This document shows, one piece after another, positions 36,718 to 45,661 of a DNA stretch of 64,000 nucleotides (its first letter is position 1; each line of letters opens with the position of its first letter). The position numbers and the translations under genes are program-made. The stretch is from Agromyces atrinae (GTDB lineage Bacteria > Actinomycetota > Actinomycetes > Actinomycetales > Microbacteriaceae). The stretch covers positions 186,001-250,000 of the forward strand of contig NZ_JACCBI010000001.1 of NCBI RefSeq assembly GCF_013407835.1, in the 5' to 3' direction. The notes beneath the pieces are model-generated. The model was not told the DNA's origin and searched no databases. It saw only the letters and a list, made by a program, of their open reading frames with translations.

Positions 36718-36747
36718 GCGGGCGGTCGCCGAGAGGCGGCCGCCCGC
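36718..36747 (+). terminator. Terminator hairpin between serA and tetR
   Basis: A 13-bp GC stem GCGGGCGGTCGCC / GGCGGCCGCCCGC (one wobble pair) with loop GAGA lies 18 nt after serA and 31 nt before the end of the convergent tetR, and can serve both. Confidence 0.75.
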
Positions 36748-36778
36748 TGCGCTGTTCCCGGGGCGCAGGGATGACGCG

Positions 36779-37336
36779 TCAGGCGTTCCCGGTCGCCGCG
36801 ATGCCGCGCGCGATGCGCACGAGGGAATCGACCTCGGCGGGGGAGAGGGTCACTCCGCCGTGTTCGCCCTGGACGTGCAGTGAGGTGTTGAAGTACATCC
36901 CGTCGCCGAGGAGGGCGATGGCGAGCACGGCCCCGGGGTCGGCGACCGAGCGGGCGATCGCCTCGCGCCAGCGATCACGGCACCGCTGCAGCGCCTCCTG
37001 GGCTGCGACGTCGCCGCCCTGGGCGAGTCGGGCCGTTGCGACGAACGCGCGATCGAGGGGGCTCTGCAGCGCGACCGAGGTGCGGATGTAGTACTCGACC
37101 GCGTCGTCGCCCGCGGCTTCGATCGCCGCGACGTCGTCGTCGACGAGCTGGTCGAGCCGTTCGATCGCACCGTGCACGAGGGCGTCCTTCGAGGCGAAGT
37201 GGTAGAGCAGTCCGCCCTTCGAGACATCGGCGAGGCGCGCGACGGCGTCGAGTGTCGCGGTGCGTTCGCCCTCGTCGATGAGGATGCTCTCGTAGGCATC
37301 GAGGATCGCCTCACGGGCGCGGGGTGGCCGGGCCAT
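36779..37336 (-). CDS. TetR family regulator of the adjacent MFS exporter
   Basis: A 185-residue repressor with the HTH segment TLDAVARLADVSKGGLLYHFASKDALV (residues about 28-54). It is divergent from an MFS multidrug exporter gene, with two tandem inverted-repeat operators in the shared 87-nt gap, the classic layout in which the regulator represses itself and the exporter until a substrate drug binds. GGAGG lies 4 nt upstream of ATG 37336. Confidence 0.9.
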   Translation of the reverse strand: MARPPRAREAILDAYESILIDEGERTATLDAVARLADVSKGGLLYHFASKDALVHGAIERLDQLVDDDVAAIEAAGDDAVEYYIRTSVALQSPLDRAFVATARLAQGGDVAAQEALQRCRDRWREAIARSVADPGAVLAIALLGDGMYFNTSLHVQGEHGGVTLSPAEVDSLVRIARGIAATGNA

Positions 37337-37367
37337 GGTGCCTCCGATTGTCGGGATTCTGTTACTA

Positions 37368-37406
37368 TACCGGCTGGACGGTTTTAAGTGTACCGGCTAG
37401 ACGGTA
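37368..37406. promoter_or_regulatory. Tandem TetR operators in a divergent promoter region
   Basis: TACCGGCTGGACGGTT (37368-37383) and TACCGGCTAGACGGTA (37391-37406) are two copies of a TACCG-n6-CGGTA inverted repeat, 23 bp apart, in the tetR/MFS gap. This spacing places both on nearly the same face of the helix. Confidence 0.8.
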
Positions 37407-37423
37407 TTGAAAGGCGAAGTGAG

Positions 37424-38962
37424 ATGAGCACGATGACGACAGAGGCACCGACGACGGGTCGTGCGCCCGCGCGCGCCTGGGCGGCGCTCGCGGTGCTCAT
37501 GCTGCCGGTGCTGCTCGTGTCCGTCGACAACACGGTGCTGAGCTTCGCGATCCCTGAGATCTCTCGCGCGCTGTCGCCGACGGCCGCCCAGCAGCTCTGG
37601 ATCATCGACGCCTACCCGCTCGTCCTCGCGGGCCTCCTCGTCTCGATGGGCAGCCTCGGCGACCGCATCGGCCGCCGTCGCATGCTCCTCATCGGCTCGG
37701 CCGGTTTCGCGCTCGTCTCGGTCGCCGCCGCCTTCGCGCCCACGGCCGAACTCCTCATCGCCGCACGAGCGGGTCTCGGCTTCTTCGGTGCGATGCTCAT
37801 GCCGTCGACCCTCTCCCTCCTCCGCTCGATCTTCATGGATCGCGAGCAGCGTCGCCTCGCCATCGCGATCTGGGCCTCGGGGTTCGCCGCGGGCTCGGCG
37901 CTCGGCCCGATCGTCGGCGGCATCCTGCTCCTGCACTTCCCGTGGGGCTCCGTATTCCTCCTCGCCGTGCCCGTGCTCATCCCGATCTTCATCCTCGTGC
38001 CGCTCCTCGTGCGGGAGAGCCGCGACCCCGCGCCGGGACCGGTCGACCCCGTGAGCATCCTCCTGTCGCTCGCGGCGATGGCGCCCGTCGTCTTCGCGAT
38101 CAAGGAGTTCGCGACGGAGGGCCTCACGCCGCTCGCGATCGGCACGTTCGTCATCGGTGTCGTCTCCGGCTGGCTCTTCGTGCGCCGGCAGCTTCGGCGG
38201 CCCGTGCCGATGCTCGATGTCCGTCTCTTCACGAAGGGCTCGTTCGGCGGCGCCGTCGCGGTCAACCTCTTCAGCGTCATCGCGCTCGTCGGCTTCCTCT
38301 ACTTCGTCTCGCAGCACCTGCAGCTCATCGTCGGGCTCGACCCCGTCGAGGCGGGCCTCGCCCTCGTGCCGGGCCTCGTCGTCATGATCATCGCCGGGCT
38401 CGGTGTCGTTCCGATCGCGCGCCGCGTGCGCCCGCGCATCCTCGTGCCGACGGCGCTGTCGATCTCGGCCGCGGGCTACGTCGTGCTGGGCCTCGGCTCG
38501 AGCGACGGCGGCCTCGTCGCGCCGATCATCGCCTTCGTGCTCCTCGGCCTCGGAATCGGCGCGGCCGAGACCGTGTCGAACGAGCTCATCCTCTCGAGCG
38601 CGCCCGCGAACAAGGCTGGTGCGGCGTCAGCGGTCTCCGAGACGGCCTACGAACTCGGCGCCGTGCTCGGCACGGCGATCCTCGGCAGCATCATCACCGC
38701 GCACTACCGCGCGAACATCGTGCTCTCCGACGCGCTCACGGCGACCCAGGCGCACGACGCGCGCGAAACGCTCGCGGGTGCCGTCAACGTCGCCGAGACG
38801 CTCCCGCCGACGGATGCCGCCGCTCTGCTCGCCTCGGCGTCGCACGCGTTCGACGGGGGTGTCGTCGTGACGTCGATGATCGCCGTCGGACTCATGCTCG
38901 CGGCAGCCCTCGTGGCGGCGATCACGCTCCGTAACCCGACCGCGCCGGTCGAGCACGACTGA
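37424..38962 (+). CDS. DHA2-type (14-span) MFS multidrug exporter
   Basis: A drug-proton antiporter of about 512 residues, EmrB/QacA/LfrA type. Motif D1 appears near the first span (PVLLVSVDNTVLSFAIPEI), motif A in loop 2-3 (GSLGDRIGRRRMLLIG), and motif C in span 5 (GSALGPIVGGILL). Fourteen hydrophobic segments can be drawn. ATG 37424 has AAAGGCGAAG upstream; an in-frame ATG at 37388 would lie inside the operator region. Control by the divergent TetR is expected, and quaternary ammonium compounds or dyes are typical substrates of this group. Confidence 0.9.
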   Translation: MSTMTTEAPTTGRAPARAWAALAVLMLPVLLVSVDNTVLSFAIPEISRALSPTAAQQLWIIDAYPLVLAGLLVSMGSLGDRIGRRRMLLIGSAGFALVSVAAAFAPTAELLIAARAGLGFFGAMLMPSTLSLLRSIFMDREQRRLAIAIWASGFAAGSALGPIVGGILLLHFPWGSVFLLAVPVLIPIFILVPLLVRESRDPAPGPVDPVSILLSLAAMAPVVFAIKEFATEGLTPLAIGTFVIGVVSGWLFVRRQLRRPVPMLDVRLFTKGSFGGAVAVNLFSVIALVGFLYFVSQHLQLIVGLDPVEAGLALVPGLVVMIIAGLGVVPIARRVRPRILVPTALSISAAGYVVLGLGSSDGGLVAPIIAFVLLGLGIGAAETVSNELILSSAPANKAGAASAVSETAYELGAVLGTAILGSIITAHYRANIVLSDALTATQAHDARETLAGAVNVAETLPPTDAAALLASASHAFDGGVVVTSMIAVGLMLAAALVAAITLRNPTAPVEHD

Positions 38963-38989
38963 GGGCGATCCGACGCGACGGGAAATGGA

Positions 38990-39244
38990 TCAGAGCGGGT
39001 CGGGTCCGCGCGTCTCGTTGCGCGTGACGCGGTCGCCGGTCGCGGGGTCGACGTGGGTCGCCGACACCGTCGACGAGGTACGGCGACGCGCGAGGAGCAC
39101 AATGCCGAGCAGGAAGACGAGGAAGCCGGCACCCATCAGGATGTAGCCGACCATGTCGAGATCGATCCACTCGAGCTGGACCTCGACGGCCCACACGAGG
39201 ATGGCGCCGACGACGAACAAGAAGATTCCGAGTCCGATGCTCAT
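38990..39244 (-). CDS. DUF6458-type small membrane protein
   Basis: An 84-residue protein beginning MSIGLGIFLFVVGAILVWAV, with a second hydrophobic segment (MVGYILMGAGFLVFLLGIVLLA) and a polar C-terminal tail. The opening matches the short actinobacterial DUF6458 group. GAAAGGG precedes ATG 39244 at 7 nt; the frame could be read from 39337 but without support. The role is unknown. It is convergent with the MFS exporter gene. Confidence 0.75.
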   Translation of the reverse strand: MSIGLGIFLFVVGAILVWAVEVQLEWIDLDMVGYILMGAGFLVFLLGIVLLARRRTSSTVSATHVDPATGDRVTRNETRGPDPL

Positions 39245-39375
39245 GGGGTAGCCCTTTCTGTCGGAATGCCTCAGCGTAGGGCCGTGGGTCTCCCGCCTGC
39301 AACGGGTCGACTCGCGCGACGGGATGCGGTAGTGCACGGCAGTACGCTGGAAGGCGAAACCTTCGAAGGAGAGCC

Positions 39376-40434
39376 ATGCCCCGCACCGTCAGACTCGCCG
39401 TGATTCCCGGAGACGGAATCGGACCCGAGGTCGTCGCCGAAGCGCTCAAGGTGCTGCGCGCGGCCGTCGGTGACGAGACCCGGTTCGAGGAGACGCACTT
39501 CTCCCTCGGCGCCGGACGGTTCCTCGAGACGGGCGACGTGCTCACCGACGACGATCTCGCTGCTGTCGCGTCGCACGACGCCATCCTTCTGGGCGCGGTC
39601 GGCGGGGTTCCCGGCGATCCTCGCCTCGCGAACGCGAACATCGAACGCGGGCTCCTCTTGAAGCTCCGCTTCTCGCTCGACCACTACGTGAACCTCCGGC
39701 CGACCGTGCTCCACCCCGGCGTCGAGAGCCCGCTCGCCGCTCCCGGCGACGTCGACTTCGTCGTCGTCCGCGAGGGAACCGAGGGCCCGTACGTCGGCAA
39801 CGGCGGTGCGATCCGCGTCGGCACGCCCGCCGAGGTCGCCAACGAGGTCTCGGTCAACACGGCCTTCGGCGTCGAGCGTGTCGTGCGCTACGCGTTCGCC
39901 GCGGCGTCCGGCCGTCGCAAGAAGCTCACCCTCGTGCACAAGACCAATGTGCTCGTCTTCGCCGGCGGTCTGTGGAAGCGCACGGTCGACGCCGTCGCCG
40001 TCGAGTTCCCTGATGTCGCCGTCGACTACCTCCACGTCGATGCGGCCACGATCTTCCTCGTCACGGATCCTGCTAGATTCGATGTCATCGTCACGGACAA
40101 CCTCTTCGGCGACATCCTCACCGATCTGGCCGGCGCAATCAGCGGCGGCATCGGTCTCGCGGCATCGGGCAACATCAACCCCGACGGCCGGTTCCCGAGC
40201 ATGTTCGAGCCTGTCCACGGATCAGCGCCCGACATCGCCGGGAAGGGCATCGCCGACCCGACTGCTGCGATCCTCTCGGTAGCACTTCTCCTCGACCACC
40301 TCGGCCTGGCGGATGACGCCGAACGAGTTCGTGGAGCAGCCTCCGACGACATCGCCGGACGGGACGGATCGACTCGGTCGACCTCCGAGATCGGCGACGC
40401 CATCGCCGCGCGGCTGGCCCCCGCGGCGCCGTAA
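39376..40434 (+). CDS. leuB: 3-Isopropylmalate dehydrogenase
   Basis: LeuB (352 residues) oxidatively decarboxylates 3-isopropylmalate with NAD+ in leucine synthesis. Visible motifs are [12 protein letters not shown], the substrate loop [17 protein letters not shown], the catalytic region [12 protein letters not shown] and the metal/substrate site [26 protein letters not shown] lies just before ATG 39376. It is followed by ilvE after 38 nt, grouping the late steps of branched-chain synthesis; leuCD lie 17 kb away and leuA is not in the window. Confidence 0.96.
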   Translation: MPRTVRLAVIPGDGIGPEVVAEALKVLRAAVGDETRFEETHFSLGAGRFLETGDVLTDDDLAAVASHDAILLGAVGGVPGDPRLANANIERGLLLKLRFSLDHYVNLRPTVLHPGVESPLAAPGDVDFVVVREGTEGPYVGNGGAIRVGTPAEVANEVSVNTAFGVERVVRYAFAAASGRRKKLTLVHKTNVLVFAGGLWKRTVDAVAVEFPDVAVDYLHVDAATIFLVTDPARFDVIVTDNLFGDILTDLAGAISGGIGLAASGNINPDGRFPSMFEPVHGSAPDIAGKGIADPTAAILSVALLLDHLGLADDAERVRGAASDDIAGRDGSTRSTSEIGDAIAARLAPAAP

Positions 40435-40472
40435 GCGCACACTGGTATCAGCTTTCGAAGAAAAGAGCACCC

Positions 40473-41579
40473 ATGACGATCGACCTCCCGCTCGCTCGAC
40501 CCGATCTCACGTGGGCCGTGACGACGAACGACAACGCGAAGAGCGCTGAAGAACGCGACGCGATCCTCGCCGACCCCGGCTTCGGCAATCACTTCACCGA
40601 TCACATGGTCGACGTCTGCTGGTCGGCACGGGGCGGATGGCACCGTCCGCGCGTCTCGCCCTACGGCCCCATCCCGCTCGACCCCGCCGCGGCCGTGCTC
40701 CACTACGCGCAAGAGGTCTTCGAGGGCATGAAGGCCTACCGTCACGGCGACGGCTCCATCTGGACGTTCCGTCCCTACGAGAACGCCGCGCGCATGCAGC
40801 GCTCGGCTCGCCGCATGGCGCTGCCCGAGCTTCCGAGCGACTACTTCATCGACTCGCTCAAGCAGCTCATCGCCGTCGACGGCGCGTGGGTGCCGAGCGC
40901 CGACGGCACGAGCCTCTACCTCCGGCCGTTCATGTTCGCGAAGGAGGCGTTCCTCGGCGTGCGCCCCGCCCAGAAGGTCGGGTACTACGTCATCGCGAGC
41001 CCCGCCGGCGCGTACTTCACCGGGGGAGTGCAGCCTGTCAACATCTGGCTCTCGACCGACTACGCCCGCGCGGGCAAGGGCGGCACGGGCGCGGCGAAGA
41101 CCGGCGGCAACTACGCGTCGAGCCTCCTGCCGCAGGCCGAGGCCTACGAGAAGGGATGCCAGCAGGTGCTGTTCCTCGACGAGGGCGAGTACCTCGAAGA
41201 GCTCGGCGGCATGAACATCGTGCTCGTGCGTCGTGATGGAACGCTCGTCACGCCCGAGTCCGACACGATCCTCGAGGGCATCACGCGCGACTCGATCCTG
41301 CAGCTCGCGAGCGATCGCGGCCACACCGTCGAGCGTCGGCGCGTGACGATCACCGAGTGGCGCGACGGTGTCGCGTCGAGCGAGATCGTCGGCGCCTTCG
41401 CGTGCGGTACGGCGGCCGTCGTCGTGCCCATCGGCCGGTTGCTCGCCGAGGACTTCGAGATCGTGCACTCCGGACCGGCCGCCGACGAGCTCGCTCTGTC
41501 CCTGCGTGCCGAGCTCACGGGCATCCAGTACGGTCGCGTCGAAGACCGTCACGGCTGGATGCAGCGGCTCGACGCCTGA
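40473..41579 (+). CDS. ilvE: Branched-chain amino acid aminotransferase
   Basis: A PLP-dependent transaminase (368 residues) for the last step of leucine, isoleucine and valine synthesis. The PLP Lys is K209 in TGAAKTGGNYASSL; other family marks are YGPIPLDPAAAVLHYAQEVFEGMKAY and the LEELGGMNIV segment. The length and the class IV fold pattern match actinobacterial BCAT. A weak GAAAAGAG lies 6 nt before ATG 40473. It is in tandem with leuB. Confidence 0.95.
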   Translation: MTIDLPLARPDLTWAVTTNDNAKSAEERDAILADPGFGNHFTDHMVDVCWSARGGWHRPRVSPYGPIPLDPAAAVLHYAQEVFEGMKAYRHGDGSIWTFRPYENAARMQRSARRMALPELPSDYFIDSLKQLIAVDGAWVPSADGTSLYLRPFMFAKEAFLGVRPAQKVGYYVIASPAGAYFTGGVQPVNIWLSTDYARAGKGGTGAAKTGGNYASSLLPQAEAYEKGCQQVLFLDEGEYLEELGGMNIVLVRRDGTLVTPESDTILEGITRDSILQLASDRGHTVERRRVTITEWRDGVASSEIVGAFACGTAAVVVPIGRLLAEDFEIVHSGPAADELALSLRAELTGIQYGRVEDRHGWMQRLDA

Positions 41580-41587
41580 GCCCTCGT

Positions 41588-41593
41588 TAGGCT
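41588..41593 (+). promoter_or_regulatory. -10 hexamer TAGGCT of a leaderless-type start
   Basis: TAGGCT begins 12 nt before ATG 41600 in the 20-nt gap after ilvE, so the FAH gene has its own promoter. Confidence 0.6.
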
Positions 41594-41599
41594 GTCGGT

Positions 41600-42370
41600 A
41601 TGAAGATCGCGCGGTTCAGTCACGGCGAGTCGATCGCCTTCGGTGTCATCGATGAAGAGGAGCACGACCTCGTCGTGCTGAAGTCCGACCCGATGTTCGC
41701 CGGGTACGACCCGACGGGGGAGCGCGTGCCGCTCGCCGAGGCGAAGCTGCTCGCTCCCGTCATCCCGCGGTCGAAGGTCATCGGCGTCGGTCGCAACTAT
41801 CGCGACCACGCCGCCGAGTTCGGCAACGAGGCACCGGCCGAGCCGCTGCTCTTCCTGAAGCCCAACACGTCGGTCGTCGGTCCGAACGATGCGATCGTCC
41901 TTCCTGCCCTGTCGTCACACGTCGACTTCGAGGGCGAGCTCGCCGTCATCATCGGCAGCATCGCGAAGAACGTGCGGGTCGAGGATGCCGCGAGCGTCGT
42001 CTTCGGCTACACGATCGCCAACGACGTGACGGCCCGCGACCTGCAGAAGTCCGACGCGCAGTGGACGCGCGCGAAGGGCTTCGACAGCTTCTGCCCGCTC
42101 GGGCCGGTGATCGAGACCGACCTCGACCTCGCGGGTGAGAGCGTCGAGACCCGTGTGAACGGTGAGCTCAAGCAGAGCGGGCCGCTCACCGACATGGTGC
42201 ACTCCGTCGCCGAGATCATCGCGTACGCCTCGGCCGTCTTCACGCTGCTGCCCGGCGACGTCATCCTCACGGGTACGCCCGCGGGGGTCGGCCCGCTCGC
42301 GAGCGGCGACTCGGTCGCGATCACGATTCCGGGCATCGGCACGCTCACTAATCCGGTGCGCTCGGCCTGA
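41600..42370 (+). CDS. Fumarylacetoacetate hydrolase family protein
   Basis: A 256-residue FAH-fold enzyme: an N-terminal small domain, then the catalytic core with KVIGVGRNYRDHAAEF, the metal ligands in VDFEGELAVIIG and TIANDVTARDLQ, and GDVILTGTPAGVGPL. Members cleave or hydrate beta-keto acids or decarboxylate oxaloacetate. The substrate cannot be read from sequence and no catabolic cluster is nearby. It lies between ilvE and gltX on the same strand, with its own leaderless-type promoter. Confidence 0.9.
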   Translation: MKIARFSHGESIAFGVIDEEEHDLVVLKSDPMFAGYDPTGERVPLAEAKLLAPVIPRSKVIGVGRNYRDHAAEFGNEAPAEPLLFLKPNTSVVGPNDAIVLPALSSHVDFEGELAVIIGSIAKNVRVEDAASVVFGYTIANDVTARDLQKSDAQWTRAKGFDSFCPLGPVIETDLDLAGESVETRVNGELKQSGPLTDMVHSVAEIIAYASAVFTLLPGDVILTGTPAGVGPLASGDSVAITIPGIGTLTNPVRSA

Positions 42371-42421
42371 CCCGCAGGAGCGGTGGGAAACCTCCGGGCC
42401 GAATCTCTAGGATGAGAATCA

Positions 42422-43933
42422 ATGTCTGATTCGGCTCACCCCACGACCCAGGCGACCGGGAGCGACGTTCGCGTCCGGTTCTGCCCTTCGCCCACCGGTA
42501 CCCCGCACGTCGGTCTCGTGCGCACCGCTCTCTTCAACTGGGCGTATGCCCGGCACACGGGGGGCACGTTCGTCTTCCGTATCGAAGACACCGACGCGGC
42601 CCGCGACAGCGAAGAGAGCTACGCCCAGATCATCGACGCCCTCACCTGGCTCGGTCTCGACTGGGACGAGGGCATCGACGTCGGCGGCCCGAACGAGCCG
42701 TACCGGCAGTCGCAGCGCGGCGACATCTACCAGGACGTCGTCGACCGCCTCCTCGCCGCGGGCCACCTCTACGAGAGCTACTCGACCGCCGACGAGATCG
42801 ACGCGCGGAACGAAGCCGCCGGCCGCCCGAAGCAGCTCGGCTACGACAACGGCGATCGCGACCTCACCGACGAGCAGCGCGCCGCCTTCCGTGCGGAGGG
42901 CCGTTCGCCGGCTCTCCGCCTGCGCGTACCCGACGTCGACCTCGGTTTCGACGACCTCGTGCGCGGCGAGATCACGTTCGCCGCGGGCTCGACGATCGAC
43001 TTCGTCGTCGTGCGGCCGAACGGCGCCCCGCTCTACACGCTCGTGAACCCCGTCGACGACGCGCTCATGGGCATCACGCACGTGCTGCGCGGCGAAGACC
43101 TGCTGTCGTCGACGCCGCGTCAGATCGCGCTGTACCACGCTCTCATCGACATCGGCGTGACGACGTTCGTGCCGCGGTTCGGCCACCTGCCGTACGTCAT
43201 GGGCGAGGGCAACAAGAAGCTCTCGAAGCGCGACCCCGAGGCGAACCTCTTCCACCACCGCGACCGGGGCTTCATCCCCGAGGGCCTCCTCAACTACCTC
43301 GCGCTCCTCGGCTGGGGCTTCTCGGCCGACCGTGACGTCTTCAGCCGCGACGAGCTCGTCGCCGCGTTCGACGTCGTGAACGTCAACCCCAACCCCGCGC
43401 GCTTCGACCTGAAGAAGGCCGAGGCGATCAACGGCGACCACCTGCGTCAGCTCGACGTCGTCGACTTCGCCGCCCGCACCGTGCCGTACCTCGCGGACGT
43501 CGTGGAGGTGCCGCTGAGCCCCGCGCACGAGGCGATCCTCGCCGAGGCGGCACCGCTCGTGCAGGAGCGCATCGGACTGCTCGGTGAGGCGCCCGGCATG
43601 CTCGGCTTCCTCTTCACCGACGCCGCCGGCCTCGAGTACGACGATGCGGCCGTCGCGGGCCTTCCCGCCGACACCGACGCCGTACTGTCCGCTGCGCGTG
43701 AGGCGCTCGAGCGCGTTCCCGCCGAGTCGTGGGCGCACACCGAGATCGAGGAGGCGCTCCGCGGAGCGCTCATCGACGGGCTCGGGCTCAAGCCGCGCGT
43801 CGCCTTCGGCCCGGTGCGCACGGCGATCTCCGGCCGCCGCGTCTCTCCGCCGCTCTTTGAGTCGATGCAGATCCTCGGCAAGATCGACTCCCTCGCGCGT
43901 CTCGACCGTCTGATCGGGCGTCGTGCGGAGTGA
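42422..43933 (+). CDS. gltX: Glutamyl-tRNA synthetase
   Basis: A class I synthetase (503 residues) charging tRNA-Glu. The HIGH-type motif is PTGTPHVGL (25-33) and the KMSKS-type motif is KKLSKRD (about 264-270). The length and single catalytic plus anticodon-binding domain layout are those of bacterial GluRS. The window also contains tRNA-Gln and tRNA-Glu, which in actinobacteria are both charged by this enzyme before amidotransfer. TAGGAT lies 14 nt before ATG 42422. The downstream flavoprotein gene overlaps its stop by 4 nt. Confidence 0.96.
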   Translation: MSDSAHPTTQATGSDVRVRFCPSPTGTPHVGLVRTALFNWAYARHTGGTFVFRIEDTDAARDSEESYAQIIDALTWLGLDWDEGIDVGGPNEPYRQSQRGDIYQDVVDRLLAAGHLYESYSTADEIDARNEAAGRPKQLGYDNGDRDLTDEQRAAFRAEGRSPALRLRVPDVDLGFDDLVRGEITFAAGSTIDFVVVRPNGAPLYTLVNPVDDALMGITHVLRGEDLLSSTPRQIALYHALIDIGVTTFVPRFGHLPYVMGEGNKKLSKRDPEANLFHHRDRGFIPEGLLNYLALLGWGFSADRDVFSRDELVAAFDVVNVNPNPARFDLKKAEAINGDHLRQLDVVDFAARTVPYLADVVEVPLSPAHEAILAEAAPLVQERIGLLGEAPGMLGFLFTDAAGLEYDDAAVAGLPADTDAVLSAAREALERVPAESWAHTEIEEALRGALIDGLGLKPRVAFGPVRTAISGRRVSPPLFESMQILGKIDSLARLDRLIGRRAE

Positions 43934-44856
43934 GTGACGTCGATGTCGCGGTGATCGGCGCGGGGCCCGCGGGCCTCTCCGCCGCTCTGAACCTCGTTCG
44001 TGCGCGGCGCCGCACGCTCCTGATCGACTCGAACCGGCCGCGCAACGCGGCGACGCTCGCCTCGCACGGGTTCCTCACCCGCGACGGAGTGCCTCCGCTC
44101 GAGCTCAGGAGGCTCGGCCGCGAGGAGTTCGAGCAGTACTCCGAGGCGACTTTCCACGCGGCATCCGTCGACGCGATCGTGCCCGACGGCGAGGCATTCG
44201 CCCTCACCGGTCGAGGCGTGCGCGGGGCTCCGGCGCTCGCGGTCCGCGCCCGCGTCGTGGTCGTCGCGAGCGGACTGAGCGAGACGCTCCCCGCGATCCC
44301 CGGCCTGCGTGCGTGGTACGGCACGCAGCTGCACAGTTGCGTCGAGTGCGACGGGTACGAGAAGGCGGATGCCGGGCTCGTCCTCATCGGAGAGACCGAC
44401 GATCTCGCCGAGCGCGCGCTCACGGTCTCGCAGTGGAGCCGCGACCTCATCGTCTTCACGAACGGCGTCGGTACGGTGACGGATGACGAGGAGGCGATGC
44501 TCCTCGCCCTCGGCGTCACGGTCGAGCGTCGACCGATCGCCGAGATCGAGGGGGAGTCGGGCTCGATGACGGCGGTTCGCCTCGAGGACGGCACGGTCAT
44601 CCCTCGAGCGGGTGGATTCGTGCGCCCGCTCTGGCGGCCGTCTCTGACCGCGCTCGACGCCCTCGACGTACAACGAGACGCGGAGGGGCTGATCGTCGTC
44701 GACACGGGCGGCAGGACGTCGCTGGGCGGCCTCTACGCCGCGGGTGACGCGACGCCTCCCGGACCGCAGCAGCTCATCGTCGCCGCCGGCGAGGGCGCTC
44801 TCGTCGCCGCAGCCGTCAACGTCGATCTCCTCCGGAGCGACGCGGGGCGAGGCTGA
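43930..44856 (+). CDS. Thioredoxin-reductase-like FAD/NAD(P) oxidoreductase
   Basis: A 308-residue flavoprotein with an FAD site ([17 protein letters not shown]) and a redox CxxC, Cys137-Cys140 ([10 protein letters not shown]), at the position of the thioredoxin reductase active-site disulfide. The second dinucleotide motif is weak ([15 protein letters not shown], without the GGGxSA pattern), which may mean altered or lost NADPH binding. The FAD end motif [25 protein letters not shown] is intact. It starts at GTG 43930 in a GTGA overlap with gltX. The partner is unknown; it is not a canonical TrxB. Confidence 0.85.
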   Translation: MSDVDVAVIGAGPAGLSAALNLVRARRRTLLIDSNRPRNAATLASHGFLTRDGVPPLELRRLGREEFEQYSEATFHAASVDAIVPDGEAFALTGRGVRGAPALAVRARVVVVASGLSETLPAIPGLRAWYGTQLHSCVECDGYEKADAGLVLIGETDDLAERALTVSQWSRDLIVFTNGVGTVTDDEEAMLLALGVTVERRPIAEIEGESGSMTAVRLEDGTVIPRAGGFVRPLWRPSLTALDALDVQRDAEGLIVVDTGGRTSLGGLYAAGDATPPGPQQLIVAAGEGALVAAAVNVDLLRSDAGRG

Positions 44857-44900
44857 ACGGGCGCGAGTCCGACGGGGCCTCGACGCGAGGGTTGCTCGGT

Positions 44901-44930
44901 TTGGAATGGGGCGTCGACGTAGGCTAGAGT
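44901..44930 (+). promoter_or_regulatory. Promoter of tRNA-Gln
   Basis: TTGGAA (44901-44906) and TAGAGT (44925-44930) with an 18-nt spacer lie about 30 nt before the tRNA 5' end. Confidence 0.55.
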
Positions 44931-44961
44931 TGCTTCTCGGCCGGGGTTCTGCTCAGGCCAT

Positions 44962-45036
44962 TGGGGTATGGTGTAATTGGCAACACAGCGGTTTCTGGTA
45001 CCGCCATTCTTGGTTCGAGTCCAGGTACCCCAGCCA
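44962..45036 (+). tRNA. tRNA-Gln (anticodon CTG)
   Basis: A cloverleaf with acceptor TGGGGTA/TACCCCA, the U1-A72 pair typical of tRNA-Gln, anticodon stem GCGGT/ACCGC around TTCTGGT (anticodon CTG), and T-loop GTTCGAGTC. Discriminator G and CCA (45034-45036) are encoded. Confidence 0.96.
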
Positions 45037-45084
45037 GACTGATTCGGCTTCACCTCGGTGAAGAGCGAATCGCCATGAGGTTCT

Positions 45085-45122
45085 ACAGCCCCTCCGGAAG
45101 ACTCTTCCGAAGGGGCTGTTCT
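45085..45122 (+). terminator. Terminator of tRNA-Gln
   Basis: A 16-bp stem with one mismatch (ACAGCCCCTCCGGAAG at 45085-45100 with CTTCCGAAGGGGCTGT at 45104-45119), loop ACT, then TTCT. Confidence 0.82.
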
Positions 45123-45168
45123 CGTCTCTGCGGTCAGCGTCCCGGTCGTATGCCGCGCGGCTACTCCG

Positions 45169-45588
45169 TCATCCGGCGCCGACGAGCTCCTCAAGCGCAG
45201 CCAGCCGCACTTCGGGCGTTCCGGTGAGTTCGGCGATCGTGAGACGGTCGCCGACGACATCCGGGTCGTCGATCAGGTCGAGCAGAACATCGTTCATCGT
45301 CTCGCGCAGGTCGAGATGCTCGTCCGATCCGACGTCGATGTGGTCGCGCGAGTTGAGCGGCAGCACGACGAGGAGATCGATCGTGCTGAGGGCGTCGAGG
45401 GTGCGCTGCTCGGCTCGTTCGAGGACAGCGGGATCGAGGGAGGCGAGCCCGAGCTCCTCGAGCGCGCGCAGATAGGCCAGGAAGTCGGGCGGGTCGGGCA
45501 GGACGGCGTACTCGGGGTGCTTCAGGGCGAAGTCCGAGATCAGAGTGCTCTTTCCGCTGGCGTGGGTTCCCGAGACGACGATGCGCAT
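45169..45588 (-). CDS. P-loop NTPase (AAA_28/NadR-like), probably internally shortened
   Basis: A 139-residue P-loop protein with Walker A GTHASGKST (7-15). After HPEYAVLPDP the sequence goes directly to PDFLAYLRALEEL. In the NadR-like/AAA_28 NTPases that I know, a lid and substrate region of some 50-60 residues, including a Glu/Asp-rich and an ER-G-P-xDF segment, lies between such elements, so this copy seems to have lost an in-frame internal piece. It may still bind nucleotide. TACTCT begins 12 nt before ATG 45588; the open frame upstream to 45726 is not used. The shortened reading is an inference. Confidence 0.7.
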   Translation of the reverse strand: MRIVVSGTHASGKSTLISDFALKHPEYAVLPDPPDFLAYLRALEELGLASLDPAVLERAEQRTLDALSTIDLLVVLPLNSRDHIDVGSDEHLDLRETMNDVLLDLIDDPDVVGDRLTIAELTGTPEVRLAALEELVGAG

Positions 45589-45594
45589 GGCCCG

Positions 45595-45600
45595 AGAGTA
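45595..45600 (-). promoter_or_regulatory. -10 hexamer TACTCT of a leaderless-type start
   Basis: On the minus strand TACTCT begins 12 nt before ATG 45588 of the P-loop NTPase gene. It is divergent from the promoter at 45650. Confidence 0.5.
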
Positions 45601-45649
45601 TCGGGGGGTCGCTTCCGATCGCGACCTCGACGGATGACGGTCGGCGGCG

Positions 45650-45655
45650 TACGCT
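45650..45655 (+). promoter_or_regulatory. -10 hexamer TACGCT of a leaderless-type start
   Basis: TACGCT begins 12 nt before ATG 45662 of the alpha/beta hydrolase gene. Confidence 0.5.
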
Positions 45656-45661
45656 CCGGGC

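Noticed and set aside
42371..42421. T-box or other tRNA-sensing leader before gltX
   Set aside because: The gap is only 51 nt with a -10-like hexamer close to the start, too short for such a structure.
43930..44856. Canonical thioredoxin reductase trxB
   Set aside because: The CxxC is present, but the NADPH-binding GxGxxA-type motif is degenerate and no thioredoxin gene is adjacent, so only a TrxR-like label is supported.
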